Shown: piece by piece, positions 27,722-36,744 of the stretch
Layout: each line of letters starts with the position of its first letter
How positions within the stretch are numbered: the stretch's first letter is position 1
Assembly (NCBI RefSeq): GCF_016587435.1
Contig: NZ_BNJJ01000028.1
Location: 42,824-106,823, forward strand
DNA: 64,000 nt
Origin: Dictyobacter formicarum
GTDB lineage: Bacteria; Chloroflexota; Ktedonobacteria; Ktedonobacterales; Ktedonobacteraceae
Direction of reading: 5' to 3'
Translations under genes and position numbers: made by a program
The notes under the pieces: generated by a model
Told to the model about the DNA's origin: nothing
The model's database searches: none
What the model saw: only the letters and a program-made list of their open reading frames with translations

Positions 27722-28441
27722 ATGCAAAGCATATCCACCCTTACCCTTTCCGAACTTCCCCTCTTTCGGGGGCTGACTGTTGAGGATCTTACAAAGCTGA
27801 AGTGCCACCTCCATCTGAAGACAGTTTCAGCCGGTGCGAATATTAATCTGGTTGGGCAGAGCGATCAGGCGCTCTATATTATCCTCTCTGGTGTTGTTCA
27901 TCTCCAGATAGATCAATTGAATGGCACGATTGTGATTCTGGCTACCCTTGAGCCTGGCGAGATCATTGATAATTTAGGTATGACTGATAAGCTGGAGTAT
28001 CCTACGAGTGCGGTTGCCAGGGAAGATACCACCCTGTTGTGGATGAACTACTCTGTCTTCCGCGAGCATCTGAACACTATGCCCGTGCTGGCCTTTAATC
28101 TCATTGGCATGATGACCAATCGGTTGCACGTTATGTATAAAAAGCTTCAGTTGCTGGCTGCACGGGAAGTGCACGAGCGGGTTGCTGGTCATTTAATAGC
28201 TCTGGCGGAGAAGTATGGTCAGCAGCGCGACAACGGCGAAGTGTATGTTCCTCGGCGTTTCACACAAAGCGAGCTGGCTGACCATGTTGGGGCTTCTCGT
28301 GTACGTGTGAATCAGGCCGTGGCTCTATTCAAGCGCTGTCGCTATATTTCGATTGATAAACATCTCTATATTACCATTTACGACGTGGCGGCCTTGGCCG
28401 CCATCGCCGGATATATTGGTGCCCCTTTGTACAACTTTTAA
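27722..28441 (+). CDS. Crp/Fnr-family transcription regulator
   Basis: 239 residues. The cyclic-nucleotide-binding fold (LPLFRGLTVEDLTKL, YIILSGVVHLQ, LEPGEIIDNLG) is followed by a dimerisation helix and a winged helix-turn-helix (FTQSELADHVGASRVRVNQAVALF). No Cys cluster is present, so it is not a typical Fnr. It lies between the protease and the RiPP-type radical SAM gene on the same strand and is likely the cluster-specific regulator. A cyclic nucleotide from the nearby cyclase-domain protein is a possible ligand. Confidence 0.9.
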   Translation: MQSISTLTLSELPLFRGLTVEDLTKLKCHLHLKTVSAGANINLVGQSDQALYIILSGVVHLQIDQLNGTIVILATLEPGEIIDNLGMTDKLEYPTSAVAREDTTLLWMNYSVFREHLNTMPVLAFNLIGMMTNRLHVMYKKLQLLAAREVHERVAGHLIALAEKYGQQRDNGEVYVPRRFTQSELADHVGASRVRVNQAVALFKRCRYISIDKHLYITIYDVAALAAIAGYIGAPLYNF

Positions 28442-28481
28442 CTGCGAACCAGAACTCCTCTGAGTACAATTGGAGAAGTTG

Positions 28482-28736
28482 ATGCAATTGAGAGGTTGTG
28501 TCCAGTCCTGGAAGTTGCTCAAGTCCGGAGATTGCTCGGGGTGTTCTGGTCGCTTCATTGCTACTGAGCAATGCGAGATTATCAGTGTCATCAATAACAA
28601 AGGGAGCATGAACAACATATGGATATGCGACAACAGACTGCAGGTATGTTGGAACAGCAAGATCTGCAGAAGCCGGTTGATGTTATTCTCGTTAGCATGC
28701 CCTTTGGACCACTCCGGCAACCGTCTATGGGCTTAA
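28482..28736 (+). CDS. Possible small Cys-rich peptide overlapping the radical SAM start
   Basis: An ATG at 28482 with GGAGA 5 bases upstream opens an 84-codon frame that starts MQLRGCVQSWKLL and contains SGDCSGCSGRF and EQCEII before it runs into the radical SAM gene in another frame. The site and Cys content, directly upstream of a RiPP-type enzyme, make it a second precursor candidate, but overlap and lack of a known leader keep this tentative. Confidence 0.2.
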   Translation: MQLRGCVQSWKLLKSGDCSGCSGRFIATEQCEIISVINNKGSMNNIWICDNRLQVCWNSKICRSRLMLFSLACPLDHSGNRLWA

Positions 28737-30562
28737 GTCTGCTGAAGGCAACGCTTAATCCAGATCATATTGCTACGAAAATTCTCTATTTTACCTTGCC
28801 GTTTGCGAAACTGATTGGCCCGGCCCTCTATGAATACATTGCGGCTGGTCATCCTAATACCACTGATCTTGTCGGGGAGTGGATTTTCTCTGCTACGCTG
28901 TTTGATTCCTCCGATTGCCATAGTCAGGCGTATATTGAGCAGATATTGCGCCAGGAGGCGCGAATGTATCAGGAGCTGTTTGGGAAGAGAGTTCGCGCCG
29001 CCGATGAACTTGTTGACGATGTGTTGATGGCTCGCACTCAGGCTGAGGATTTTTTAGCTGCGTGTGTACAAGAAGTTCTGGCGTATAAGCCTCGTATGGT
29101 TGGCTTTACCAGTGTGTTCCAGCAGCATGTTGCGTCGCTCGCTCTTGCCCAACGCTTGAAAGAGCGCCTGCCTGATCTCTGCGTTGTCTTTGGCGGTGCG
29201 AATTGTGAAGGCGTGATGGGGGCTGAGCTGATACGCCAGTTCCCTTTTATTGATGCTGTCGTTTCGGGAGAAGGGGAACAGGTCTTTTCTGCACTTGTAG
29301 AGAGGTGCCTGGCGGGTGCGCGCTTCGATAATCTGCCTGGGGTGTATACCCGGCGCAATCTCTCTTTTCTTTCTGCCAATAGTCGGTACTCGAATGCTCC
29401 CTCTGTGCGCGATATGGACGCTCTCCCATTTCCGCAGTTCGATGATTTCTTCACACAATGGGAAGCTGTTGCACTCGATACAGGTTTGCCAAAACTGCTC
29501 TTTGAAACCTCCCGTGGCTGCTGGTGGGGTGAGAAACACCACTGTACTTTTTGCGGGCTCAACGGTCAGACGATGAGCTTTCGGAGTAAGTCGGCCCGGC
29601 GGGCAATTGATGAGATCGTGCATCTTACCAGTGCATATCCTCATTCTTCCATTGCTGTCGTCGATAATATTCTGGATATGAAATATTTCAAAGAATTTCT
29701 ACCAGAACTGGCCACAAGACAACTCGGCCTGGAACTCTTTTATGAGGTGAAGGCGAATCTGCGCAAAGACCAGCTCCAGTTGTTGCGTGACGCAGGGGTG
29801 CGCCAGATCCAGCCCGGGATTGAAAGCTTGAGCAGCCAGGTGCTGGAGATTATGAACAAGGGGGTTAAAGGCCTCCAGAATATTCAACTGCTCAAGTGGT
29901 GCAAAGAGCTGGGCATTATTCCGCACTGGAGTATTATCTGGGGATTCCCAGGTGAGCCTCCTGAGGAATATGCGAGAATGGCCGAGCTTATCCCGCTCCT
30001 GAGCCATCTGACACCTCCAATTATGGCGGGTACCATTCGCCTTGATCGTTTCAGTCCCAATTATGATAATGCAGAGCAGTTGGGTTTCCTTGATGTAACA
30101 CCCTATCCTGCGTATGGATATATTTATCCTTTTTCAGAACAGAGCCTCGCCAACCTGGCTTATTTTTTCACCTATCGCTATGAAGATGATCGAGACATTA
30201 TTAGCTATGCGCGCCCTATCCATGAGCGGGTCCTTGAGTGGCAAGACACGCATGCGCAGAGTGAATTGTTTTCGATCAATAAAGATACCCATTTACTGAT
30301 TCGTGATCGACGCCCCATTGCACAGCGGCCTTTGGTTATCCTTTCTGGTCTACAGCGTGTCCTGTATTGTGCCTGCGACGGTATTCGCAGCCTGGGACAG
30401 CTCTACCAGGTTGCGAAAGACCATCTGGAGCCGGAAGAACTATCTTGTCGGCAGGTTGAGGATGCTCTGCAATCCCTTGTTGAACAGCAATTGATGATAC
30501 GCGAAGGGGATTTGTTTCTCGGGTTAGCTATCCCGTATTCAGTCTCGAATCAAGATTTGTAG
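28619..30562 (+). CDS. RiPP maturation radical SAM enzyme (B12-binding, CX7CX2C type)
   Basis: 647 residues. The N-terminal half has a cobalamin-binding-like domain (VGFTSVFQQHVASLALAQRL, VVFGGANCEG, AVVSGEGEQVF). The radical SAM cluster motif is SRGCWWGEKHHCTFCGLNG with C301-x7-C309-x2-C312, followed by TMSFRSKSARRAIDEI. That unusual spacing and the WWGEK/FCGLNG words are the hallmark of the family annotated 'ribosomal peptide maturation radical SAM protein 1' (TIGR03975), which includes C-methyltransferases acting on precursor peptides. It is in one strand run with the Crp gene, a second radical SAM gene and an exporter. Confidence 0.9.
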   Translation: MDMRQQTAGMLEQQDLQKPVDVILVSMPFGPLRQPSMGLSLLKATLNPDHIATKILYFTLPFAKLIGPALYEYIAAGHPNTTDLVGEWIFSATLFDSSDCHSQAYIEQILRQEARMYQELFGKRVRAADELVDDVLMARTQAEDFLAACVQEVLAYKPRMVGFTSVFQQHVASLALAQRLKERLPDLCVVFGGANCEGVMGAELIRQFPFIDAVVSGEGEQVFSALVERCLAGARFDNLPGVYTRRNLSFLSANSRYSNAPSVRDMDALPFPQFDDFFTQWEAVALDTGLPKLLFETSRGCWWGEKHHCTFCGLNGQTMSFRSKSARRAIDEIVHLTSAYPHSSIAVVDNILDMKYFKEFLPELATRQLGLELFYEVKANLRKDQLQLLRDAGVRQIQPGIESLSSQVLEIMNKGVKGLQNIQLLKWCKELGIIPHWSIIWGFPGEPPEEYARMAELIPLLSHLTPPIMAGTIRLDRFSPNYDNAEQLGFLDVTPYPAYGYIYPFSEQSLANLAYFFTYRYEDDRDIISYARPIHERVLEWQDTHAQSELFSINKDTHLLIRDRRPIAQRPLVILSGLQRVLYCACDGIRSLGQLYQVAKDHLEPEELSCRQVEDALQSLVEQQLMIREGDLFLGLAIPYSVSNQDL

Positions 30563-30622
30563 AGACGCCCTGAAAGTGGGTTGTCTTCACGCTTTGGCGA
30601 CCAGCGTCGATTGGAGGATCAG

Positions 30623-32767
30623 ATGAAGCCGCATGACGTTCGTTATTTACTTATTAATGTGCCTCTGACTGACCCGACTGTTCCATACCATTCTATTTCT
30701 TACCTGGTGGGGGCTACCGCTCACGCTGGATATACTCATTTTTCCTGCCTGGATGCGAATATTGAGGTGTTGAACTATCTGGCCCGCCCGGAACATCTTG
30801 CGAACCTGTTGCGTGATTGTGAGGATATTCGGACTCGATTAGAAAAAAAAGGTCGGCTTACACGTTGGGAGCAACTTCTCTATCGTTACGCTCTGGGTGG
30901 TGTCGGTTTTCAATCCGAAGCGGTCAGCCAGGCCATAGCCATTATGAGAGATCCGCACCTCTTTTACGAATATACTACATATCGCCAGGCGGTGATGGTG
31001 CTGCAACGCTGGCTGAATTTGCTCTCGGTCTGGGGATTCCCAGGACAGTTTACTGGCTTTGGCCTGCTACCAGGTTCGATTGGGAATCTGGCGAGTATAG
31101 ATGATCTGACCGACCCGGCCTATCTGAACCAGCTGATGAACCCTTTTGCTCTGTATTTTGACGGTCCATTTACTGAGATGATACAGCGCTGTCAATGGGA
31201 CCTGGTTGGGTTGTCGGTCAATTATGCCAGTCAGTTGCCGTTTGCTTTATGTATGTCGAAGCTGATCAGAAAGCTCTGTCCTCAGACTGTGATTTGCATG
31301 GGTGGCACAGAGATTAGCGATGATCTCAAGTTTCTGACCGACCCATCACGCATATGGGAGTTGTTTTCTGACTGCGATGCCTTGGTGGGGGGTGAGGGCG
31401 AGACCGCGCTGGTCGATATTCTGGATGCCATTGCCCGTCAAGAGCCCTTGCCCGCGCAGCGACCAGGCATTCTCTTACCTGGCGCTTGTGAAGCTCCAGA
31501 ACAGCTAGCGGTAAGATATGAAAATCTGGCTACCCTGGCCGAGCCCAGATACGATATCTGGAATTGGCAGCAATACTGGATACCCGAGCCGGTGGTGCTC
31601 TATTCACCCACACGTGGTTGCTACTGGAATAAGTGTACGTTTTGTGATTATGGATTGAATACCACCTCTCCCACTTCTCCTTCGCGAGCGAGGCCCTTGG
31701 AACAGGCTATTCAAGAAATACAGCATATCTCGTCATTCGCCAGAACGATCTATTTTTCTGTCGATGCTATGTCGCCATCATATTTGCGCAGGCTTTCCCA
31801 TGCTATTCAGGAAAACCATCTCGTTATCCGCTGGGGAGCCGAGCTACGCCTGGAGCGCGCCTTTATGAAAGATCTGGCGAGTGCTTTGAAGCAGGCGGGA
31901 TGTGTCGCGATCTCCTTTGGCTACGAATCTGGATCGCAGCGGGTGCTGAATATGATTAATAAGGGTGTCAATTTGCAACAGGTTCCGGGTGTCTTGCAAG
32001 AGCTCGCGCATGTTGGTATCGGCGTCCAGATGATGGGTTTTATCGGGTTCCCCGGTGAGACGGCTGAAGAGGCTTATGCGACCTTTGAGTTTCTGCGCCA
32101 GTATAGAGAGTACTGGACGTTAGCGGGTATCGGAAATTTCATCCTTACAAAGGGTTCTATCGTTGCCAAAAGGTTTCAAGACTTTGCTATCCAGGATATT
32201 CATCCTTATAGCGGTGACGATATCGCCCGTGAACTCTGCTGGATTGATCATACCGGTCAGGAGCGCACCTATGGTGATATGCGCGATCCGGCCATTGATG
32301 AAATCGCCAGAGTAGCGAAGCCATTTGCGGATGATCGTCCCTTCGCTGGAGGTATAGACAGCAGTCATAGTATGCTCTACTTTGCGAAATACGGTCCATC
32401 ACTTGTGCCGATGCAGCTCCGTTCTCTTCAACCTTCCATATCTATTGTGGAAACCATTCGCTATCAGACACCCCTCAGACATGTCGAAGACTTTTTAGAT
32501 AAAGGCGATATCCGCGATTATTATGACCAGCATCGTTCGCAGGGCCAAAGCTTGAAGTTCGCTCAACTGATGGACTGGTTAAAGCAGTATTCGCATAGTT
32601 TAGATGCAGAGGATGGAAATAGAAAACAGGAATGCGAACTGTTAGAAATATATCCAAATGGCCAGTATATTGCTTGTAATTCGCAGATGCTTGAAGTAGA
32701 ATACCAGGAAAGTGCAGCCTATCAAATGGCGAAGAAAATGATTCTTCGATCATTTGGAGCAGTTTAA
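30623..32767 (+). CDS. B12-binding-domain radical SAM protein
   Basis: About 714 residues. The start was placed at 30623 because GGAGG lies 5 bases upstream; an in-frame TTG at 30581 has none. The cobalamin-type domain (LVGLSVNYASQLPFAL, VICMGGTEISDD, DALVGGEGETAL) is followed by the cluster motif TRGCYWNKCTFCDYG (C-x4-C-x2-C) and EARL-like RWGAELRLERAF. Probably a second peptide-modifying enzyme, methylating or cross-linking. It begins 60 bases after the RiPP-type enzyme, so the two are likely co-transcribed. Confidence 0.88.
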   Translation: MKPHDVRYLLINVPLTDPTVPYHSISYLVGATAHAGYTHFSCLDANIEVLNYLARPEHLANLLRDCEDIRTRLEKKGRLTRWEQLLYRYALGGVGFQSEAVSQAIAIMRDPHLFYEYTTYRQAVMVLQRWLNLLSVWGFPGQFTGFGLLPGSIGNLASIDDLTDPAYLNQLMNPFALYFDGPFTEMIQRCQWDLVGLSVNYASQLPFALCMSKLIRKLCPQTVICMGGTEISDDLKFLTDPSRIWELFSDCDALVGGEGETALVDILDAIARQEPLPAQRPGILLPGACEAPEQLAVRYENLATLAEPRYDIWNWQQYWIPEPVVLYSPTRGCYWNKCTFCDYGLNTTSPTSPSRARPLEQAIQEIQHISSFARTIYFSVDAMSPSYLRRLSHAIQENHLVIRWGAELRLERAFMKDLASALKQAGCVAISFGYESGSQRVLNMINKGVNLQQVPGVLQELAHVGIGVQMMGFIGFPGETAEEAYATFEFLRQYREYWTLAGIGNFILTKGSIVAKRFQDFAIQDIHPYSGDDIARELCWIDHTGQERTYGDMRDPAIDEIARVAKPFADDRPFAGGIDSSHSMLYFAKYGPSLVPMQLRSLQPSISIVETIRYQTPLRHVEDFLDKGDIRDYYDQHRSQGQSLKFAQLMDWLKQYSHSLDAEDGNRKQECELLEIYPNGQYIACNSQMLEVEYQESAAYQMAKKMILRSFGAV

Positions 32768-32856
32768 AATTGAGGAGAAAAGATCTACAGCTATCTACAT
32801 TTGCATGAGCCTCTACAAGCTGAATATTGGATCCAGAATTGGAGAGTTTTGAACGT

Positions 32857-34191
32857 ATGGATGCGATGACCACGAAGACCCCTCCTGTATCTAAATCGTC
32901 TTTATTTATCAACCGGAACTTTGGCTTGCTCTGGTTCGGTCAGGCTATTTCAAATCTTGGCGATATGATTTACCTTGTTACCTTGAGTCTCTGGATCGCG
33001 ACTATCATCGCGGAAAATCAGCCCTGGGCACCTGCTGCAGTGAGCGGAGTCATGTTTGTTGCCGCGCTTCCGACGCTGTTGCTTGGCCCTGTGGCCGGGG
33101 TGTTCGTGGATCGCTGGGATAAGCGCCTGACGATGATGCGTGCAGACATGATTCGTGCCGTTTTAATTTTTCTTCTCATTCCTCTCACTGGACTTATGCC
33201 GTTGCCATTTGTGGCTGAACCGTTGCCTGCGTTCTGGCAAATCGGAGCAGTTTATGCGGTCGTCCTTGCCGCCAGTATCTGCTCACAATTCTTTTCTCCG
33301 GCACGCTTTACGATTCTGAGCGAGATTATTCCTGAATCTCAAAGAGCCCATGCCAGCTCTATGGAGCAGACCTCCAGCAGTTTTGTGAAGATTATTGGCC
33401 CCTTTCTGGCTGCGCCTCTGCTCTTTGTGTTAGGCATTCAGTGGGCACTGGTGGCGAACGCTCTTTCCTTTGTGGTCTCTTTTGTGGCCATTCTCCTGGT
33501 GCGTATCCCGGTTGAGAATCAGAAAAGCCACGAAGAGAGAGTTTCGGTAGGTTTCCTGCGCGAGTTTAAAGAAGGCATGGAATTTTATCGGAAGAGCCGG
33601 TTGATGTTCACCTTGCTTGTTGCTGTGCTCATTGTCACGCTTGGCACAGGAGCATTCGATGCGCTGCTGGTGTTCTTCTTTCAGAAGAATTTGCATGCGC
33701 CAACCAGTCTCTTTGGGACGTTGCCAATGGCAATCGGCGCAGGCTCGGTTCTGGGTGCTATTCTGGCGGGATTGCTGGCAAAATATCTGCGCTTCTCTGT
33801 TATCATGTGGCTTAGTCTCTACATCATCGGCTTTTTACTGATCCTTTTCGCGCTCCAGAATACTCTCTGGCTGGCCCTTGTGCTCCTGTTTCTGGTGGGC
33901 CTGCCGCTGGGAACACTCAATACAGCCTTTGGACCTCTGCTCATGGAAACGATTCCGCATGAGATTATGGGACGCGTAATGAGCGTTTTTTCCACCAGTC
34001 AGACGATCAGCAGCCTGATTTCGGTCTCATTGGCAGGTCTTCTTGGCACTCTTCTGGTAGGCCTGCATATCAATGTGTTGGGAATGGCCTTTGGACCCTA
34101 CGATACTATCTACGTTGGAACTGGGATCTTCTTCATTCTAGGTGCATTCTATGCCATGGTGAATCTGCGCCAGGCGCAGGCGCAGCTATAA
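32857..34191 (+). CDS. MFS transporter
   Basis: 444 residues with twelve hydrophobic segments, in the branch of small-molecule exporters with the loop motif GVFVDRWDKRLTMMRADM (A-motif: G-x3-D-R-x2-R/K). The start at 32857 has GGAGAG 10 bases upstream. It is the last gene of the plus-strand biosynthetic run and a plausible exporter and self-resistance factor for the product. An IS3 element begins at its stop codon. Confidence 0.9.
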   Translation: MDAMTTKTPPVSKSSLFINRNFGLLWFGQAISNLGDMIYLVTLSLWIATIIAENQPWAPAAVSGVMFVAALPTLLLGPVAGVFVDRWDKRLTMMRADMIRAVLIFLLIPLTGLMPLPFVAEPLPAFWQIGAVYAVVLAASICSQFFSPARFTILSEIIPESQRAHASSMEQTSSSFVKIIGPFLAAPLLFVLGIQWALVANALSFVVSFVAILLVRIPVENQKSHEERVSVGFLREFKEGMEFYRKSRLMFTLLVAVLIVTLGTGAFDALLVFFFQKNLHAPTSLFGTLPMAIGAGSVLGAILAGLLAKYLRFSVIMWLSLYIIGFLLILFALQNTLWLALVLLFLVGLPLGTLNTAFGPLLMETIPHEIMGRVMSVFSTSQTISSLISVSLAGLLGTLLVGLHINVLGMAFGPYDTIYVGTGIFFILGAFYAMVNLRQAQAQL

Positions 34192-34245
34192 TGACCCAAA
34201 GATTTCAGACAAAGTTTGTGAGGGTTGGAAGAGAAACACACGCGC

Positions 34246-34560
34246 ATGCAAAAGCAGAAACGGAAGCAATATACAGCAGCATTTAAAGCCAAGGTCATCA
34301 AAGAGATCTTGAGGGAAGAAAAAACAGTCAGTCAGCTATCAGCGGAATATGGGATTCATTCGAGCCAGCTCTATAAATGGAGGGATCATGCTTTAGCTGG
34401 CTTACCCGGCTTGTTCGATGAGCAATCAGAAAAAGCACTGGTCGAGAAAGAGATCGCATGGGAGAAAGAGCGGGAAGCTCTCTATGCTGAGATTGGACGA
34501 TTAACCACAGAGAAACTGTGGCTGGAAAAAAAATCTCGAACAGTCTATAAAGAGAGATGA
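34246..34560 (+). CDS. IS3 transposase OrfA
   Basis: About 104 residues with a helix-turn-helix (KTVSQLSAEYGIHSSQLYKWRDHAL) and a leucine-rich coiled coil (YAEIGRLTTEKLWLEKK). The ATG at 34246 is preferred over TTG at 34225. Near the end is a run of eight A. With one A fewer, OrfA would continue as LEQSIKRDERQELIDW into OrfB, so OrfA and OrfB are probably expressed together by slippage at this run, or the run carries an indel. Confidence 0.85.
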   Translation: MQKQKRKQYTAAFKAKVIKEILREEKTVSQLSAEYGIHSSQLYKWRDHALAGLPGLFDEQSEKALVEKEIAWEKEREALYAEIGRLTTEKLWLEKKSRTVYKER

Positions 34561-34981
34561 GCGGCAAGAGCTGATTGATTGGGAACACAAAGAACTGCCG
34601 GTGAGTACCCAGGCCAGGTTGCTTCATCTGAATCGAAGTAGCTTGTATTATCAACCGCGGCCACCGTCAGCAGAAGAAGTGGCACTCAAGCATCGAATTG
34701 ATGAGATTTTTACGCAATGCCCGTTCTACGGATATCGCAAAATTGCTGAGCAATTACATCGAGAAGGGCGAAGCGTGAATAAGAAAACGGTGGCAAAATA
34801 TATGCAGAAGATGGGACTGATGGCCATTTTTCCCGGCCCCAATCTTTCCAAACGCGCTCATCAGGCTGGAATCTTCCCCTATTTGCTCAGGAATCTGAAA
34901 GCTGAGGTGTCCGATCACATTTGGGGCGTTGATGTGCGCCATGTCAGCGCGAATGGAATCCCTGTGGAAACAGGAGAGGAT
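34561..34981 (+). pseudogene. IS3 transposase OrfB, 5' fragment
   Basis: Continues from OrfA with LIDWEHKELPVSTQARLLHLNRSSLYYQP, the HTH_21 domain (FYGYRKIAEQLHREG, VNKKTVAKYMQKMGL), then HIWGVDVRH, the point where the first catalytic Asp of the rve/DDE core lies. The remaining about 150 residues are missing, replaced by the repeated segment. The frame runs on falsely to 35065. Confidence 0.85.
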
Positions 34982-35198
34982 GAAACCAACGCTGCGAAAT
35001 CACTGCTCAAACCCCTCCAGGATATCCACGAGATGCTCCCCAATCTGAAGATGCTCCTCAACTAATTCAAGGTGTGCCGAGGCTGGCGCGGAAGGTTTAC
35101 TATTGCTAAGTTCAAATACGAATTCGTTGATTAGCAATCCTAATTTGGTATAGTATGCGTTGCGAGGTAAGATATGCGCATACTTTTCTTATTTTTGG
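34982..35198 (+). repeat. Repeated segment, copy 2 (short)
   Basis: Same left edge (GAAACCAACGCTGCG) as copies 1 and 3, the same short frame ending LKMLLN, and the same promoter region. It stops at ATTTTTGG just before the helix-turn-helix gene would begin. The left edge cuts the IS3 OrfB. In direct orientation with copy 3, it brackets the oxidoreductase gene. Confidence 0.85.
35127..35154 (+). promoter_or_regulatory. Promoter carried by copy 2
   Basis: TTGATT (35127-35132), 16 bases, TATAGT (35149-35154). In copies 1 and 3 the same promoter serves the helix-turn-helix gene. Here that gene is gone and the promoter points at the oxidoreductase gene 138 bases downstream. Confidence 0.55.
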
Positions 35199-35291
35199 GC
35201 ACCACTGCACCACACATGTGCATTTTTATGCATGCCTTTTGCGTGTCATTAATGTATGCTACACACACTGACGAAAGAGGTAAATAGATAT

Positions 35292-36239
35292 ATGAAAGCA
35301 GTAGGAGTAACATCATTCGGTGGACCCGAGGCGCTGCAGGTTGTGGAGTTGCCGGAGCCACATGCGGGGAATGGCGAGGTGCGTATTCGCGTGTATGCCG
35401 CGGCGGTGAATCCGACCGATACGGGGTTCCGCGCGGGTCTGCAGGCGGCGCGACTGGAAGGACGGCCCGGACCCTATATTCCCGGCATGGATGCAGCGGG
35501 CGTGATCGATGAGTTGGGTCCCGGCGCCGATGGTCGTCTGAAGATCGGTGATCGCGTGGTGGCGCTGATAGTGCCGAGCGGGCCGCATGGAGGTGCGTAC
35601 GCTGAGCAAGTCGTTGTGCCAGCCGCCTCGGTCGTGCACGCACCGGCCGGCGTAGACTTCCCGGCCGCCTCGACGCTGCTGATGAACGCGATGACCGCGC
35701 GCCTGGCGCTCGATGCACTGGCGCTACAACCGGGACAACTGCTGGCGGTTACGGGGTCAGCGGGTGCCTTCGGCGGCTACGTTATTCAGCTGGGCAAGGC
35801 TGATGGTCTGAGGGTGATCGCGGACACCGCGCCGTCCGACGAGCAACTGGTGCGCTCACTGGGCGCGGACTACGTGCTTGAACGCGGCGATATGTTCGCG
35901 TCACTTGTGCGTTCAATGGTTCCGGAGGGCGTACCCGGCCTGGCCGATGGCGCCGTGCTCAACGGACGCGCGCTGCCCGCGATCGCCAATGGCGGTGGAC
36001 TGGCGGTGATCCGCGGCTGGGAGGGTCCGAGCGAGCGCAATATCACGATCCACAGGATCATGGTGATGAGTGCCGCGACCAATACCGCGGCACTCGAAAA
36101 GCTGGTGCGCCAGGTCGAGGATCACACGCTGACACTGCGCGTGGCCGATGTGTTGCCAGCCGAGCGGGCCGCGGAGGCACATCGCCGCTTCGAGTCCGGT
36201 GGCGTACGGGGACGCCTGGTCCTGGAATTCCGTTCCTGA
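35292..36239 (+). CDS. Zinc-independent NADP-dependent quinone oxidoreductase (MDR superfamily)
   Basis: 315 residues. The GroES-like N-terminal domain (AVNPTDTGFRAG) is followed by a Rossmann fold with the NADP-binding GSAGAFGGYVIQL. Zinc-binding residues of alcohol dehydrogenases are absent. Reduces quinones or alpha,beta-unsaturated carbonyls. The start is at 35292 with AGAGG upstream. Its GC content, especially at third positions, is clearly higher than its neighbours', and it sits between two direct copies of a repeated segment and transposase debris, which suggests acquisition by transfer. Confidence 0.9.
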   Translation: MKAVGVTSFGGPEALQVVELPEPHAGNGEVRIRVYAAAVNPTDTGFRAGLQAARLEGRPGPYIPGMDAAGVIDELGPGADGRLKIGDRVVALIVPSGPHGGAYAEQVVVPAASVVHAPAGVDFPAASTLLMNAMTARLALDALALQPGQLLAVTGSAGAFGGYVIQLGKADGLRVIADTAPSDEQLVRSLGADYVLERGDMFASLVRSMVPEGVPGLADGAVLNGRALPAIANGGGLAVIRGWEGPSERNITIHRIMVMSAATNTAALEKLVRQVEDHTLTLRVADVLPAERAAEAHRRFESGGVRGRLVLEFRS

Positions 36240-36278
36240 GGCTCTCCGGCACGAATCTGCCGGAGATCAATAAGAAGC

Positions 36279-36322
36279 AGAGGTGCACGATCATGTTGCG
36301 ATGGTTGTGCACCTCTTTTTTT
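36279..36322 (+). terminator. Rho-independent terminator after the oxidoreductase
   Basis: AGAGGTGCAC (36279-36288) and GTGCACCTCT (36307-36316) form the stem, followed by a run of T to 36322. A smaller CTCCGGCA/TGCCGGAG hairpin precedes it at 36244-36265. Confidence 0.85.
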
Positions 36323-36361
36323 CAGCTCAAAGAGGACCTTCGGGTGCAAAACACCTGAGCC

Positions 36362-36599
36362 TCAATAGATAGTGGAGCAACGGAACGACCAGCCGTAGGT
36401 GATCGCCCGCTTGCTCTTCGACAGGTTGTGCACCGGTTGGATCGTCCGATCTGCCGAGGTGCGAACCGCTGGTCGGGCGATGCTGCTGGCATCAATCCCA
36501 ATCCAGAGCCGGCTTCCCTGCTGGGGGCACAGGCAGATAGCGAACAAAGACCTCTTGCAACCGCTTGCGGTCAATACACCCATCTTCAAAGACTTCGTA
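36362..36599 (-). pseudogene. Transposase fragment
   Basis: The minus strand encodes WIGIDASSIARPAVRTSADRT, a stretch typical of one branch of DDE transposases around the first catalytic Asp, and ends in ITYGWSFRCST. Only about 75 codons remain. One end is cut by copy 3 of the repeated segment at 36600; the other peters out near 36362. Confidence 0.65.
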
Positions 36600-36744
36600 G
36601 AAACCAACGCTGCGAAATCACTGTTCAAACCCCTCCAGGATATCCGCGAGATGCTCCCCTATCTGAAGATGCTCCTCAACTAATACAAGGTGTACCGAGA
36701 CTGGCACGGACAGTTTAAAATCGCTAATTTCAAATACGAATTCG

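Larger units (their letters stand above)
34192..34981 (+). mobile_element. Truncated IS3-family element
   Basis: The likely left end is TGACCC at 34192, matching the TG...CA ends of IS3 elements. It contains OrfA and the first about 126 codons of OrfB. The right part, including most of the DDE core, is replaced at 34982 by copy 2 of the repeated segment, so the element cannot move by itself. Confidence 0.8.

Noticed and set aside
34601..35065. A 154-residue IS3 OrfB read through to LPNLKMLLN
   Set aside because: The last about 28 residues belong to the repeated segment found in two unrelated contexts, so the frame is a chance fusion.
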